A stretch of DNA of 64,000 nt from Polyangiaceae bacterium (GTDB lineage Bacteria > Myxococcota_A > Polyangia > Polyangiales > Polyangiaceae), in the NCBI GenBank assembly GCA_041389725.1, contig JAWKRG010000005.1:558001-622000 (forward strand), given 5' to 3'. The notes beneath the pieces were generated by a model. The model did not search any database. It saw only the letters and a list, made by a program, of their open reading frames with translations, and was not told the origin of the DNA. A program made the position numbers and the translations under genes. Positions 7,958-16,332 of this stretch are shown piece by piece. How positions within the stretch are numbered: the first letter of the stretch is position 1; each line of letters begins with the position of its first letter.

Positions 7958-10915
7958 GTGCCCCAGCCGCGCTGGCCTCGAGTTCTCTTGGCGCTGATGG
8001 CGCTGCTCTCGTGCCTTGCCCTGCTGGCTCGGATCGTGGACGTGCCCTCGCGCTCGCTGCCGCGTGGTCCCGTCGCGCCGCCCGTTCCAGCTGAGGCGCC
8101 GCGCGAGGGACAGCTACAGGTCGTCGTGAAAAACGATGAGGGTCGGCTGCTGCGTGGCGCCTCCGTGCGCGTGCTGTGGGAAAAGCAGGAGCGCTTCTAC
8201 GAAGCGGCCCGACAGTTGACCGGAGAGGACGGGCACGCGAGCTTTGCCAATCTGCCGCGTGGGGAATCTTGGGTCATCGTGGACGCGCCGGACCACGCGC
8301 GCGCGTCCACTCGCGTGATCGTCGAGTCGGAGTCGCGCGTGGCGGAACTCACCCTCGAAGCTGCGCATGGCGTGAGCGTGCGGGTGACCGACGAGAACGA
8401 TCAGGCCCTGAGCGGTGCGACGGTGTTGGTCACAACCGGGGACCCGCTGCCCTTCGGCGCGCTGACGGATGCGGAGGGCAAGGCGCGGTTCGATCGCCTC
8501 GGCGCGTCGCCCTGGACGGTGAAGGCGTCGCACCGAGGCTACGAAAGCGTGACGCGCACCGGAGTGGACTCGGACACGACCCTCGCCCTGCGACGGCTGT
8601 CCACCCTGACCGTGAAGGTGGAGCGTCCAGATGGTGCTCCGGCGGCGCGTGCAGAGGTGTGGCTTTCGGGCTCCGGTCTGTGGCCGCCGCGGCGTGCGGA
8701 GACCGCGGAAAGCGGTGAGGTTCGCATCGCGGGACTGCTCGCGGGCAACTACGACGTGCGCGCCACCTTGAACGAGATGGTGTCGGAAACCGTCGGCGGG
8801 TTGGAGTTGCCCCGAGGTGCCGACAAGAGCGTGACGCTGCGGCTCGTCAACGGACGAATGGTGAGCGTGCGCGTCACCGACGGCGAGGAAGAATCTGCCG
8901 CCGGCGTTCCAAACGCGGACGTGGTGTTGGTGGAAAATGGACTGTCGTCGTTCCCCTTGCGGGCACGCACGGGTTCCGACGGCACGGTCGTGATGGGGCC
9001 CATCACCACGGGGCCCGCCTCCCTCAGCGCCAGCGCCGTTGGCTACGTGGGTCGCGGGCTCGCGGTGGTTCCCGAATCCGGCGCGGCGGTCATTCCGCTG
9101 TTGAAAGGCGGCGTCGTCGAAGGCCTGGTCGTCGACTCTGACGAGCGCCCCGTGGACGGAGCGACGATCGAAATCGTCGGCACGGATCTCGGCGGCTTTC
9201 CCATCGCGGAGACCCCGCTCTCCACTGCGCTGCGCCGTGCGCACTTCGCTTGGTCGCTGAGCGCCGCGCCTTCTTTGCTTCCCGCGGGAGAGCTGGGCGT
9301 CATGCCCGGTCCCATTCCGCCCATTCCACCGCCCTCTGCTCTGGATGCGTTTGCCTACGTCGATCCTTCTTTCAACGCTGGGCCCGGCGCTTTTGCGCCG
9401 GAGCAAGTCAGCGCCTGGGTCACGGGACTCGATGGTCGCTTCGAGGCGTCGCCAGTGACACCTGGCCGCGTGCGTGCGCTCGTGCGGCATCCTGCCTACG
9501 TGGAGGGCGTGAGCGAGGTCGTCAGTCTTGGCCCAGACGGACGGGCGAAGGTGAAAGTCACGCTTCTTTCCGGCGGGAGCCTAGAAGGAAAAGTCGTCGA
9601 CAAACATGGCCGAGGCGTTTCCGGCGCGCGGGTGGATCTGGTGGCGGTCAGTGGCACTCTCGAGCGAACGACCCTGACCGCCTCCGACGGCAGCTTCGCC
9701 TTTGCCGCGGTCCCTGCAGAAGTGGTGCTCACTGCCTATCGCCCCGAGGATCTGTCGCGCGCGGTTGCCCGCAAGAACGTGGAGGTAGGCGAAGGAAAGA
9801 AGGAAACGGTGACGCTCGAGCTACCCGAAGGGCGTGAGAGCATCACCATTCAGGTGCGAGACGACGAGGGCAATGCCATCGAGACGGCGCAAGTCACGGT
9901 CGTCTCTCTGGATCCTGAGATCCCCCTGCGCCAAACCGTGTTCACCTATGAGAACGGTGAGACCGAGCTGACCGATGCACGTGGGCTGCGAGTCGCCATC
10001 AGCGTCGAGGCTCCAGGTTTCAGCCGCGTGACGCAGACCTTCGACGCGGTGCCCGAGCGGGTCACCATGACCCTGGGACGCGGCGTGAAGGTCCAAGGGC
10101 GAGTCACGGCGGTGCGAGGGCGCACCTACTTGGCGCATGCCAGCGTGACGTTCTTCGCCGAGGGGCGCCGCTGGAGCGTCATGAGCGACGACCAGGGTGA
10201 GTTCCAAGTGGACGACGTGCCTCCGGGTGCGGTGAAGGTCACGGTTTCCCACGCGGACTACGCCACGAGTGAGCAGACCTTCGACGTCAAGTCGACGGGG
10301 CGAAAGGATCGACCCTTCGAACTGCCGGCCATCGACTTGAGTGAACCCGCCGCGGTGGAAGGCAAGGTAGTGGACTCCGCGGGCAATCCCGTGTCCGGTG
10401 CACGCGTGGGCGTTGGCTCGGTGCCCGCGTTCTTGCCCGCGGGCGGGCTGCCGCCGGGGATGAGCCTGACGGACGCGCGTGGTCAGTTCACGCTCAAAGG
10501 CGTGCCGCCCGGCGCGCAGCACATCGAGGCCTACGCGCCGGACGTGGGACGCGGCTCCGTGGAGACCAAGACGAGTTCAGGAGCAACCGCGAGCGGGTTG
10601 GTGATTCGCTTGGCCAAGACCCACGAGGACGACGACCCCATGGTCACCGGTAGCCTCGCGGTTACTCTCGGCGAGCGCGACGTCGATGACGGCGTGGAAG
10701 TCGTCGTCGTCAACGTCGCTGCCGGGTCCGAAGCCGAGCGCGCCGGGGTCGGCGCGGGGGACGTAGTGCGGGCCGTGGACGGCAGGGACGTGGAATCGAT
10801 GTACGACGCCCGCATTCGGATGAGCGGGCGTCCTGGAAGCGACGTGTTGATCGAGCTCGAGCGTGGCGGCGCCGTCCGTCGTGTGCGGGTCAGCCGAGAG
10901 ACGGTGCGTCGCTAG
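7958..10915 (+). CDS. Large envelope protein with carboxypeptidase-regulatory-like repeats and a PDZ domain
   Basis: About 985 residues. An N-terminal hydrophobic segment (RVLLALMALLSCLALLARIV) serves as signal or anchor. The body consists of repeated beta-sandwich units of the carboxypeptidase D regulatory-like type, recognisable by alternating phrases such as VEGLVVDSDERPVDGATIEI, LEGKVVDKHGRGVSGARVDL and VEGKVVDSAGNPVSGARVGV, each followed by GxF and PPG turns. The last about 90 residues form a PDZ domain (GVEVVVVNVAAGSEAERAGV, GDVVRAVDGRDV). No catalytic residues are visible. The protein should be a periplasmic or surface structural or scaffolding factor. The gene stands alone. Its last 33 bases, including the stop codon, are copied again directly downstream. 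Confidence 0.82.
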   Translation: MPQPRWPRVLLALMALLSCLALLARIVDVPSRSLPRGPVAPPVPAEAPREGQLQVVVKNDEGRLLRGASVRVLWEKQERFYEAARQLTGEDGHASFANLPRGESWVIVDAPDHARASTRVIVESESRVAELTLEAAHGVSVRVTDENDQALSGATVLVTTGDPLPFGALTDAEGKARFDRLGASPWTVKASHRGYESVTRTGVDSDTTLALRRLSTLTVKVERPDGAPAARAEVWLSGSGLWPPRRAETAESGEVRIAGLLAGNYDVRATLNEMVSETVGGLELPRGADKSVTLRLVNGRMVSVRVTDGEEESAAGVPNADVVLVENGLSSFPLRARTGSDGTVVMGPITTGPASLSASAVGYVGRGLAVVPESGAAVIPLLKGGVVEGLVVDSDERPVDGATIEIVGTDLGGFPIAETPLSTALRRAHFAWSLSAAPSLLPAGELGVMPGPIPPIPPPSALDAFAYVDPSFNAGPGAFAPEQVSAWVTGLDGRFEASPVTPGRVRALVRHPAYVEGVSEVVSLGPDGRAKVKVTLLSGGSLEGKVVDKHGRGVSGARVDLVAVSGTLERTTLTASDGSFAFAAVPAEVVLTAYRPEDLSRAVARKNVEVGEGKKETVTLELPEGRESITIQVRDDEGNAIETAQVTVVSLDPEIPLRQTVFTYENGETELTDARGLRVAISVEAPGFSRVTQTFDAVPERVTMTLGRGVKVQGRVTAVRGRTYLAHASVTFFAEGRRWSVMSDDQGEFQVDDVPPGAVKVTVSHADYATSEQTFDVKSTGRKDRPFELPAIDLSEPAAVEGKVVDSAGNPVSGARVGVGSVPAFLPAGGLPPGMSLTDARGQFTLKGVPPGAQHIEAYAPDVGRGSVETKTSSGATASGLVIRLAKTHEDDDPMVTGSLAVTLGERDVDDGVEVVVVNVAAGSEAERAGVGAGDVVRAVDGRDVESMYDARIRMSGRPGSDVLIELERGGAVRRVRVSRETVRR

Positions 10916-10973
10916 TCGCGCCGCCGTGAGTGCGGGTCAGCCGAGAGACGGTACGTCGCTAGCCGCGCCGCCG
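10883..10973. repeat. 44-bp tandem duplication spanning the stop codon of the PDZ protein gene
   Basis: 10883-10926 and 10930-10973 match at 42 of 44 positions. The first copy contains the last ten codons plus TAG, and the second repeats the same CGTCGCTAG downstream of the gene. Confidence 0.85.
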
Positions 10974-11086
10974 CGTGCGACAGGTGGGGCAGCGTCGGCG
11001 AACCGCGCCGCCTCGTGCGATGGGTGAGGCGGCGCGATACGCTGGCGCCGCCTCAGACCTGGAAGTGAGTCGCGATCTCGTGCGGC

Positions 11087-11917
11087 TCAGTAGCCGCCCT
11101 TCTCCTCGGTCGCCGGCTTCGCGCCGTCCCCGCCTACCTTGGCGGATAGCTCGAGTTGAATCGGCGCCTGCGCGGCCACCTTGTTGCCCAAGGCGCCCAG
11201 GGTCTTCTGTGCGAGCTTGCCGAAGGCCTCGCGCGGTCGCACGTCGTGCTCCTCCAAGCCAACGGCCATGGGTTCGACGGTCTTGACGCTCACGGACACC
11301 GGCTTGTCGCCCTCGAACTTGAAGATCGCTTCAATCTTCGCCTTCTTATCGGTTTTGCGCTCGTGGAGGCGGAACTCGCCGACTGCAACGGCAGTCAACT
11401 TGCGTTCGGCCCCCGTCGCCTTGGTCAAGTCCTTCACGGACACCTCGTCGAGCTTGTTGATCTTGAACTCTGCCCAGCGATTCTTCTCTCGCGTTTCCTT
11501 GGGTGCGTCTTCGCTGATCTCCAACCAGGCACGCGCGTGTTCGTTCTGCTTGTCGCTCTTCGTCTTCTCACTGAACTCGCCCTGCTCGTCCTCGCGCTTC
11601 TGTTGGAACAGCGCGAGCTTGTCCAGGTCGACTTTGATCAACCCCGTCGTCTTGCTGGTGTCCATCAGGTCGACGTGGAACTGCCCCTCGGAAGCATCCG
11701 TCGCTTCGCCGTGGATCTTCTCGATGGGTGCGTCCATCAAGAAGGTGACCTTGGAACCCTTGTTCTCGATGGCGAAGGTGATCGCCGACTGCGTGGGCTT
11801 TTCTGCCGGCGCCAAGGCCGACGACGTAGGTGCCAGGTTCTCGGCCTTCTTTTCCTCACAGCCAAGGCTGACCGTCGTCACGGCGATTGCGCACGCCCAC
11901 ACCAGTTTGGAATTCAT
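11087..11917 (-). CDS. YceI-like lipoprotein
   Basis: 276 residues with a lipoprotein signal ending in VSLGC (Cys20). The body resembles the YceI lipocalin-like fold: ITFAIENKGSKVTFLMDAPIEKIHG near the N-terminus, then EGQFHVDLMDTSKTTGLIKVDLDKL and later a KLTAVAVGEFRLH strand. YceI proteins bind polyisoprenoid or amphiphilic ligands in the periplasm. Here the domain is interrupted by a highly charged segment (QQKREDEQGEFSEKTKSDKQ), so the ligand pocket may differ. The ATG start has a strong ribosome binding site (GGAGGAGG, 4 nt spacing). The gene stands alone, convergent with the PDZ protein. Function beyond the fold is inferred. Confidence 0.75.
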   Translation of the reverse strand: MNSKLVWACAIAVTTVSLGCEEKKAENLAPTSSALAPAEKPTQSAITFAIENKGSKVTFLMDAPIEKIHGEATDASEGQFHVDLMDTSKTTGLIKVDLDKLALFQQKREDEQGEFSEKTKSDKQNEHARAWLEISEDAPKETREKNRWAEFKINKLDEVSVKDLTKATGAERKLTAVAVGEFRLHERKTDKKAKIEAIFKFEGDKPVSVSVKTVEPMAVGLEEHDVRPREAFGKLAQKTLGALGNKVAAQAPIQLELSAKVGGDGAKPATEEKGGY

Positions 11918-12075
11918 TCGTCCTCCTCCATGTGCTCAGGGACCGAGATACCTTACGTCGACGGCCCCTAAGGGTTTCAAGGCCGTCAATGATGCCCGTC
12001 AATCGGCCGGGTCACTAGCGCTCAAGGTGCTGAAATTACGCGGACTTGGCCCGCCTTGCCCTGTCGATCGAGGGC

Positions 12076-12210
12076 AACCCGGGTCGTTTCAACCCGGGTC
12101 GTTTCAACCTGGGTCGTTGCAACCCGGGTCGTTGCAACCTGGGTCGTTTCAACCTGGGTCGTTTCAACCCGGGTCGTTTCAACCCGGGTCGTTTCAACCT
12201 GGGTCGTTTT
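12076..12210. repeat. Nine perfect-length 15-bp tandem repeats at the amylase 3' end
   Basis: The unit is AACCCGGGTCGTTTC with C/T variation at position 5 and T/G near the end. The nine units run without gaps. The TAA stop of the amylase gene (minus strand, 12209-12211) uses the last bases of the array. Because 15 is divisible by three, all three forward frames stay open and encode five-residue repeats (NPGRF, QPGSF or TRVVS), but none has a credible start context. Confidence 0.95.
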
Positions 12211-14476
12211 AGGGGGCCAGCACGGCGGAGGCGTAGGGCTGCAAGGTGATGCTGACGGAGCCGCCTGTGACGGTCACGTTGGCGCCGCCCAGACGGTCCT
12301 TCAGCACTTGGCCATCGGACAAGCCGAGGCTGGCCGGGAGGGTGACCGCGGACGTCGTGGCATTGCCATCGCGGGACACCGCGACGATGGCCACCTTGCC
12401 GTCCGTGGTTCGTCGGCCAACCACCAGGACCGTTTCGTTGGAGAACAGCGAGCGATAGTCACCTCGGCGAAGCGCCACGAGTTCTTTGCGTGCCGAACCT
12501 AGCTTCTGCGAGAGCGTGAGGGTCGTCTGCTCGGCTGCGCTCAGGGTTCCATCCCCTCGCCACAGCGCTCGATTGCCTGGATCCGCGCCGCCCCACTCGC
12601 CGTACTCGTCGCCGTAGTAGAGCAACGGCGCGCCGGGCAAGCCGAACAACCACGACAGCGCCGCTCCCAATCGCCGATAGGGCTCGTCGTCGGGGGGCGG
12701 GCCGGCCACGTTGTCCCACTGGTTGCCCGGAATGTTCTGCTCGTATCCTGGCTGACCGCGGTACGTAGCAAGCGTCACGAAGCGTTGAGAATCGTGGCTG
12801 CCGATGAAGGGCGTCATGATGCTGCCGCTCGGGTACTGCTCCTGACTCGTCTGCGCCCAGAAGTCGGCATGCAGCATGCCCGACTGATCGTAGGCGAACA
12901 CGCGATAGGGCACCGCGTGATAGAGCACGAAGTCGAACTGGCCATCGAGGGCGTGAGGGCCGATATATTGGCTGATCGTGCCGTACTGGTCCTTGTTGCA
13001 GTCCACGCCGCAATCGCTCCAGCCCATGGCCGTTTCGCCCATCAGGAAGTACTTGGCGCCGCCCGCCTCGAACTCCTCCCGCACGCGGGTCGACAGGTTC
13101 GTGATCGCCGCATCCTCGACATGCTTGACGGCGTCGACCCGGATGCCGTCTAGATCGAACTCCGAGAGCCACCACACCGCGTCGTCGACGAACTGCTCGC
13201 CCGCGTCGAAGTTGGTCCAGTTCACGTCCGGCAGGTAGGGCGTGAAGAGGCACTCCAGGCGCTGGGCGGTCCAGTCGCACCCTGCCGTGCCGCACACGCA
13301 TCCGGTGCGAAACCAGCTCGGGTGCTGCTTGAAGTACTCGTGGTCTTCGTGCACGTGGTTGACCACGTAGTCGATCAAGATGCGAATGCCGTGGGCGTGG
13401 GCTTCTTTCACCATCGCCTTGAGCGCCGCTTCGCCGCCCAACCGCGGATCGACTTCGCGTGCCTTCGTCGGCCAGTACCCGTGGTAGCCCGTGACCAGAT
13501 GCACGTTGTCCGAGGCCAGATAGGGTGAGGTGGGGTTGGTTTGGAAAGGCGTGAGCCACAGTGCGCGCACGCCCAACTTGTCCAGGGTTCCGTCGGCGAT
13601 CTTCTGGCGAATGCCCTCCAGATCGCCGTTCTTGAAATCTCCGCGGGCGTCCTGCACGCCGCTGGTCGGCGCTGCGTCGTTGCTGGTATCCCCGTTCTTG
13701 TAGCGGTCCGTGACGATCATGTAGATCAGGGCGTCGCGCCAATCGAAGCCCTCGGCTTCGATCCAGAACACCAGCCGCGCGGCTTCGCTTTGGCCGCCCT
13801 TCTTGTCGGTAGCAGTCACGTTCACCGTGTACTTGCCATCCGCCAGGCCGCTCAGAGACAGCTCCACCTTGCCTCCCTGCACGGTGACGGCGCTTGCAGG
13901 CAAATCGCTAGTCGTGCCTCCGTGACTCAGTGTTCCGCTGGCACTCGCGATGTCCTCGCCGGTCACTGGCGCTTCGTAGCGGAGCGTCGCGGTAAAGGTC
14001 CCCGCGCCGGCACTCGGCCGCGCGTGTGCCTTTGCTTCCACGTGCAGCGCCGGCAGCGCGCAATCGCGCACGCGAAGTCCCGAGTTCTCAGTGCCGTTTA
14101 CGTATTTTCGGTAGCCCTGGGAATCATCGAGCCGCCAATCATCGCCGTTGAAGACCAGCTTGTAACCCCAGGTGCCGGGCGAAAGGTCTACGGTCGTGCT
14201 GAAGGTGCCACTTGCATCCGGCCCTTCCATCGGAACGCTGCTGTCGAAGTCGTTCCACTCGCCTGCTAGGGCGATGCTGCTCGGCGCCTGACCCGCCGGG
14301 GGCGTGTAGGTCACCCGAGTGGGGCACATCATTCCACTGTTGCCACCGGTGCCCCCGCCGCTGCCACCGCTGCCGCCGCTGCCAGCGAAGCCGCCGGGCT
14401 TCTGCGGGTCAGCGTCGTCCGTACATCCCGTGCCAATCAGCAACGCGCCCAGCGCCAGCGCCGACCATTTCCACAT
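12209..14476 (-). CDS. Alpha-amylase family GH13 lipoprotein with N-terminal CBM48-like domain
   Basis: 755 residues. The lipobox is LIGTGC (Cys18), followed by a Gly/Ser stalk. Residues about 55-140 resemble a CBM48/AMPK-type starch-binding domain (IALAGEWNDFDSSVPM, GTWGYKLVFNGDDWRLDD). The GH13 barrel shows all four conserved regions: DYVVNH (I), GIRVDAVKHV with the nucleophile Asp (II), GETA with the acid Glu (III) and FIGSHD (IV). A C-terminal beta domain closes the protein. It should cleave alpha-1,4-glucans at the cell surface as an outer-membrane lipoprotein. A second GH13 lipoprotein starts at 62327. The 3' end runs into the 15-bp repeat array. Confidence 0.93.
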   Translation of the reverse strand: MWKWSALALGALLIGTGCTDDADPQKPGGFAGSGGSGGSGGGTGGNSGMMCPTRVTYTPPAGQAPSSIALAGEWNDFDSSVPMEGPDASGTFSTTVDLSPGTWGYKLVFNGDDWRLDDSQGYRKYVNGTENSGLRVRDCALPALHVEAKAHARPSAGAGTFTATLRYEAPVTGEDIASASGTLSHGGTTSDLPASAVTVQGGKVELSLSGLADGKYTVNVTATDKKGGQSEAARLVFWIEAEGFDWRDALIYMIVTDRYKNGDTSNDAAPTSGVQDARGDFKNGDLEGIRQKIADGTLDKLGVRALWLTPFQTNPTSPYLASDNVHLVTGYHGYWPTKAREVDPRLGGEAALKAMVKEAHAHGIRILIDYVVNHVHEDHEYFKQHPSWFRTGCVCGTAGCDWTAQRLECLFTPYLPDVNWTNFDAGEQFVDDAVWWLSEFDLDGIRVDAVKHVEDAAITNLSTRVREEFEAGGAKYFLMGETAMGWSDCGVDCNKDQYGTISQYIGPHALDGQFDFVLYHAVPYRVFAYDQSGMLHADFWAQTSQEQYPSGSIMTPFIGSHDSQRFVTLATYRGQPGYEQNIPGNQWDNVAGPPPDDEPYRRLGAALSWLFGLPGAPLLYYGDEYGEWGGADPGNRALWRGDGTLSAAEQTTLTLSQKLGSARKELVALRRGDYRSLFSNETVLVVGRRTTDGKVAIVAVSRDGNATTSAVTLPASLGLSDGQVLKDRLGGANVTVTGGSVSITLQPYASAVLAP

Positions 14477-14484
14477 CGTGGCGT

Positions 14485-14490
14485 AGGGTA
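14485..14490 (-). promoter_or_regulatory. -10 box TACCCT of the amylase gene
   Basis: GGCTACCCT on the coding strand ends 8 nt before the ATG at 14476, and there is no Shine-Dalgarno sequence. Confidence 0.4.
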
Positions 14491-14657
14491 GCCGCTTCGC
14501 GTCACGGGTCCAGTGCGTGTCGACGAATCTGCGTCGTAGGGACCAATGTCAGGGACCTGGAGCAAGTCACGTTGCCGCCCGCGGCCTCGGGACTCCCGCC
14601 AAGACTTCGAGCTTGGAGTCTCACGTCGCCGCGGTCCAAGGTTTGCGCCGGTCGTGG

Positions 14658-14663
14658 TAGCCT
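14658..14663 (+). promoter_or_regulatory. -10 box TAGCCT of the Cys-rich lipoprotein gene
   Basis: TAGCCT ends 8 nt before the ATG at 14672, with no Shine-Dalgarno sequence between. Confidence 0.4.
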
Positions 14664-14671
14664 GACCGCCG

Positions 14672-15268
14672 ATGCGAGGCTCGGGATGGCTCTTCTGCTT
14701 GGTCGTGGCCTGCTCTTCTAGCTCCGGAGGCTCGGGATCGTCTGGACCGCTGACGCCACGAGACGAATGGTTCGGGAGTGCGCCCCTGCAGTGCAAGACG
14801 CCCGACGTGTGCAGCGTCGTGAACGTGCACTGCAAGGACACGGACGGCCCTGGAGCGCTACAAGGATGCATCGACGGGCGCTGCCTGAAGGGAGCGGCCT
14901 TCGGACAGGACTTCTGCGCTTCCTTCGGCGGAGTGAAGTCGGGCAGCACTTTCGAACCGTTGGCGTGCCCCGAAGGTCCGGATCGACAAGCATGTGTGGA
15001 CTGCAGGGGCACGCAGGGACCTGCGTGCGTGGTGGGGCCGTGTGCGGCTACGGCGCAAGCGCTGACCGCTTGCATGGCTCCGGGGTCGGAAGCGCTGCCC
15101 GCGGGTGTCGAGCGTGTCGACTGGCGGTATCAAGATCTCGACACGGGAAAGCGCGTCGCCTGCGATCCGGAGGCGAATGCGTTCGAGAAGTGCGTGGCGG
15201 ACAACTGCCCGGACCTAGTCGCGTGCGGTAGCGCAAAAGCGCCGTCGCCCCAGGCTCCTTCGCTGTGA
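14672..15268 (+). CDS. Cys-rich lipoprotein, unknown function
   Basis: 198 residues with a short lipoprotein signal (GWLFCLVVACS; Cys14 is the likely lipidated residue) and a Ser/Gly stalk. The mature part has about 14 cysteines in pairs (APLQCKTPDVC, GCIDGRC, ACVDCRGTQGPAC, GPCAATAQALTAC, KCVADNCPDLVAC), suggesting a disulphide-bonded exported domain. I do not recognise a family. It is divergent from the amylase gene across 195 bp containing -10-like boxes for both genes, so the two may be regulated together, but no shared operator is evident. Confidence 0.7.
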   Translation: MRGSGWLFCLVVACSSSSGGSGSSGPLTPRDEWFGSAPLQCKTPDVCSVVNVHCKDTDGPGALQGCIDGRCLKGAAFGQDFCASFGGVKSGSTFEPLACPEGPDRQACVDCRGTQGPACVVGPCAATAQALTACMAPGSEALPAGVERVDWRYQDLDTGKRVACDPEANAFEKCVADNCPDLVACGSAKAPSPQAPSL

Positions 15269-15385
15269 CGCTGGTTTCGTTCCAGCCCGAGTCCGAGTGC
15301 CCGTCCGGCGCGGCCGGCGCGGGGTCATCTCCATGTCATTTGCTCCGCGCCTCGGAATCCTCGCTGGCGCCGCTGCGGGGATGAC

Positions 15386-16195
15386 TCAGAACTCGAAACG
15401 AGCACGCGGTAGGTCGCACGCCCCCTCAGGTGCCCTGCAACCAAGCCCGCGCTTTCGGCAATCCACAGTTTGCGCGCAGTCCGCATTCGTCGCATAGCAC
15501 GCCCCGTGTTGCAGTGTGCACATGGCCGCCCGTAGACAGCCTGCAGAGCGGCGACAATGCACAGGCCTATCGGCGATGCATCGATCGCCAGAGCGAACGC
15601 ACAAGCCATGCTCGCGACAATCCTCCGACGCAGCGCAATCACTGTCGCTAGTCGCGACGCATTCGCCGCGGCGAGCGACGCAGCGGCCCTGACTGGCGCA
15701 CGGCGGAGGAGTATCTGCTGCCGGTGCGCGTCGGCAGTCGGCATCGTTTTGCACGCCGAACACGCATCGACCGTCGACGAGGGAACAACTGCCGCCCTTT
15801 CGGCAAAACCGGGACTGCTGGCAGTGCTCGTCACTCGTCGGCACGCAAGCGCCCGCGACGACCGCACAACGGCCTGCCAGCTGACACGCGCCCAATGCTC
15901 TACAGCCAGCTGGTGTCTCGGCCGCCGGAACGCACAGGCCGCCCCGCGCGACGCAGGCGCCGAATCGCTTGCATGACTTGCTCGCGGCGCAGTCCTCGTC
16001 ACTCAGTGCCCGGCACAGGTTGCCCTGCGAGCTGCACTGCCCCCAGACAGTACACCCCCACCAACTGCGGCAAGGATCGCCCGGCGGCGCGGAGGTTTCG
16101 CCTGCCTTGGAGGGATGGCGGGCCGAGCTGACACCGCAGCTTGTCCACGCGGCACCCAGAAGAACCGCCAGGCCAACGACAGCCGGAGCCCGCAT
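15386..16195 (-). CDS. Cys-repeat lipoprotein
   Basis: 269 residues. The signal peptide ends at AWTSCG (Cys20). The mature protein consists of about nine repeats of 20-25 residues with the spacing C-x4-5-C-x3-G-x-C-x5-G-x-C, for example CKRFGACVARGGLCV, CRKGGSCSLVDGRCV, CREHGLCVRSGDRCI and CRKRGLGCRAPEGAC, joined by SDxDCxxSxxC linkers. More than 40 cysteines point to a stiff, disulphide-rich exported stalk. Arrays of this kind recur in Polyangiales lipoproteins of unknown role. The gene converges with the preceding Cys-rich lipoprotein gene. No catalytic motif is seen. Confidence 0.78.
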   Translation of the reverse strand: MRAPAVVGLAVLLGAAWTSCGVSSARHPSKAGETSAPPGDPCRSWWGCTVWGQCSSQGNLCRALSDEDCAASKSCKRFGACVARGGLCVPAAETPAGCRALGACQLAGRCAVVAGACVPTSDEHCQQSRFCRKGGSCSLVDGRCVFGVQNDADCRRAPAADTPPPCASQGRCVARRGECVATSDSDCAASEDCREHGLCVRSGDRCIADRPVHCRRSAGCLRAAMCTLQHGACYATNADCAQTVDCRKRGLGCRAPEGACDLPRARFEF

Positions 16196-16332
16196 GACGC
16201 AAGGGGTCTACGCATCCCCAACCTTGGGGTCAATCGAGGAGGGTGGTCCGCGACGCCGACCGGCGCGGCTACGTAGGCTGTTGCTGCCCTCGGCCGAGCG
16301 TGAATCTCACGGACGATGCCTGCGGGAACGCT

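Noticed and set aside
12046..12249. Pentapeptide-like protein NPGRF/NLGRC
   Set aside because: All three frames stay open only because the unit is 15 bp. There is no ribosome binding site or promoter, and the array is best explained as a DNA repeat.
15270..15286. Hairpin GCTGG-N7-CCAGC as a terminator
   Set aside because: Only a 5-bp stem with a 7-nt loop and no U-run, which is too weak to call.
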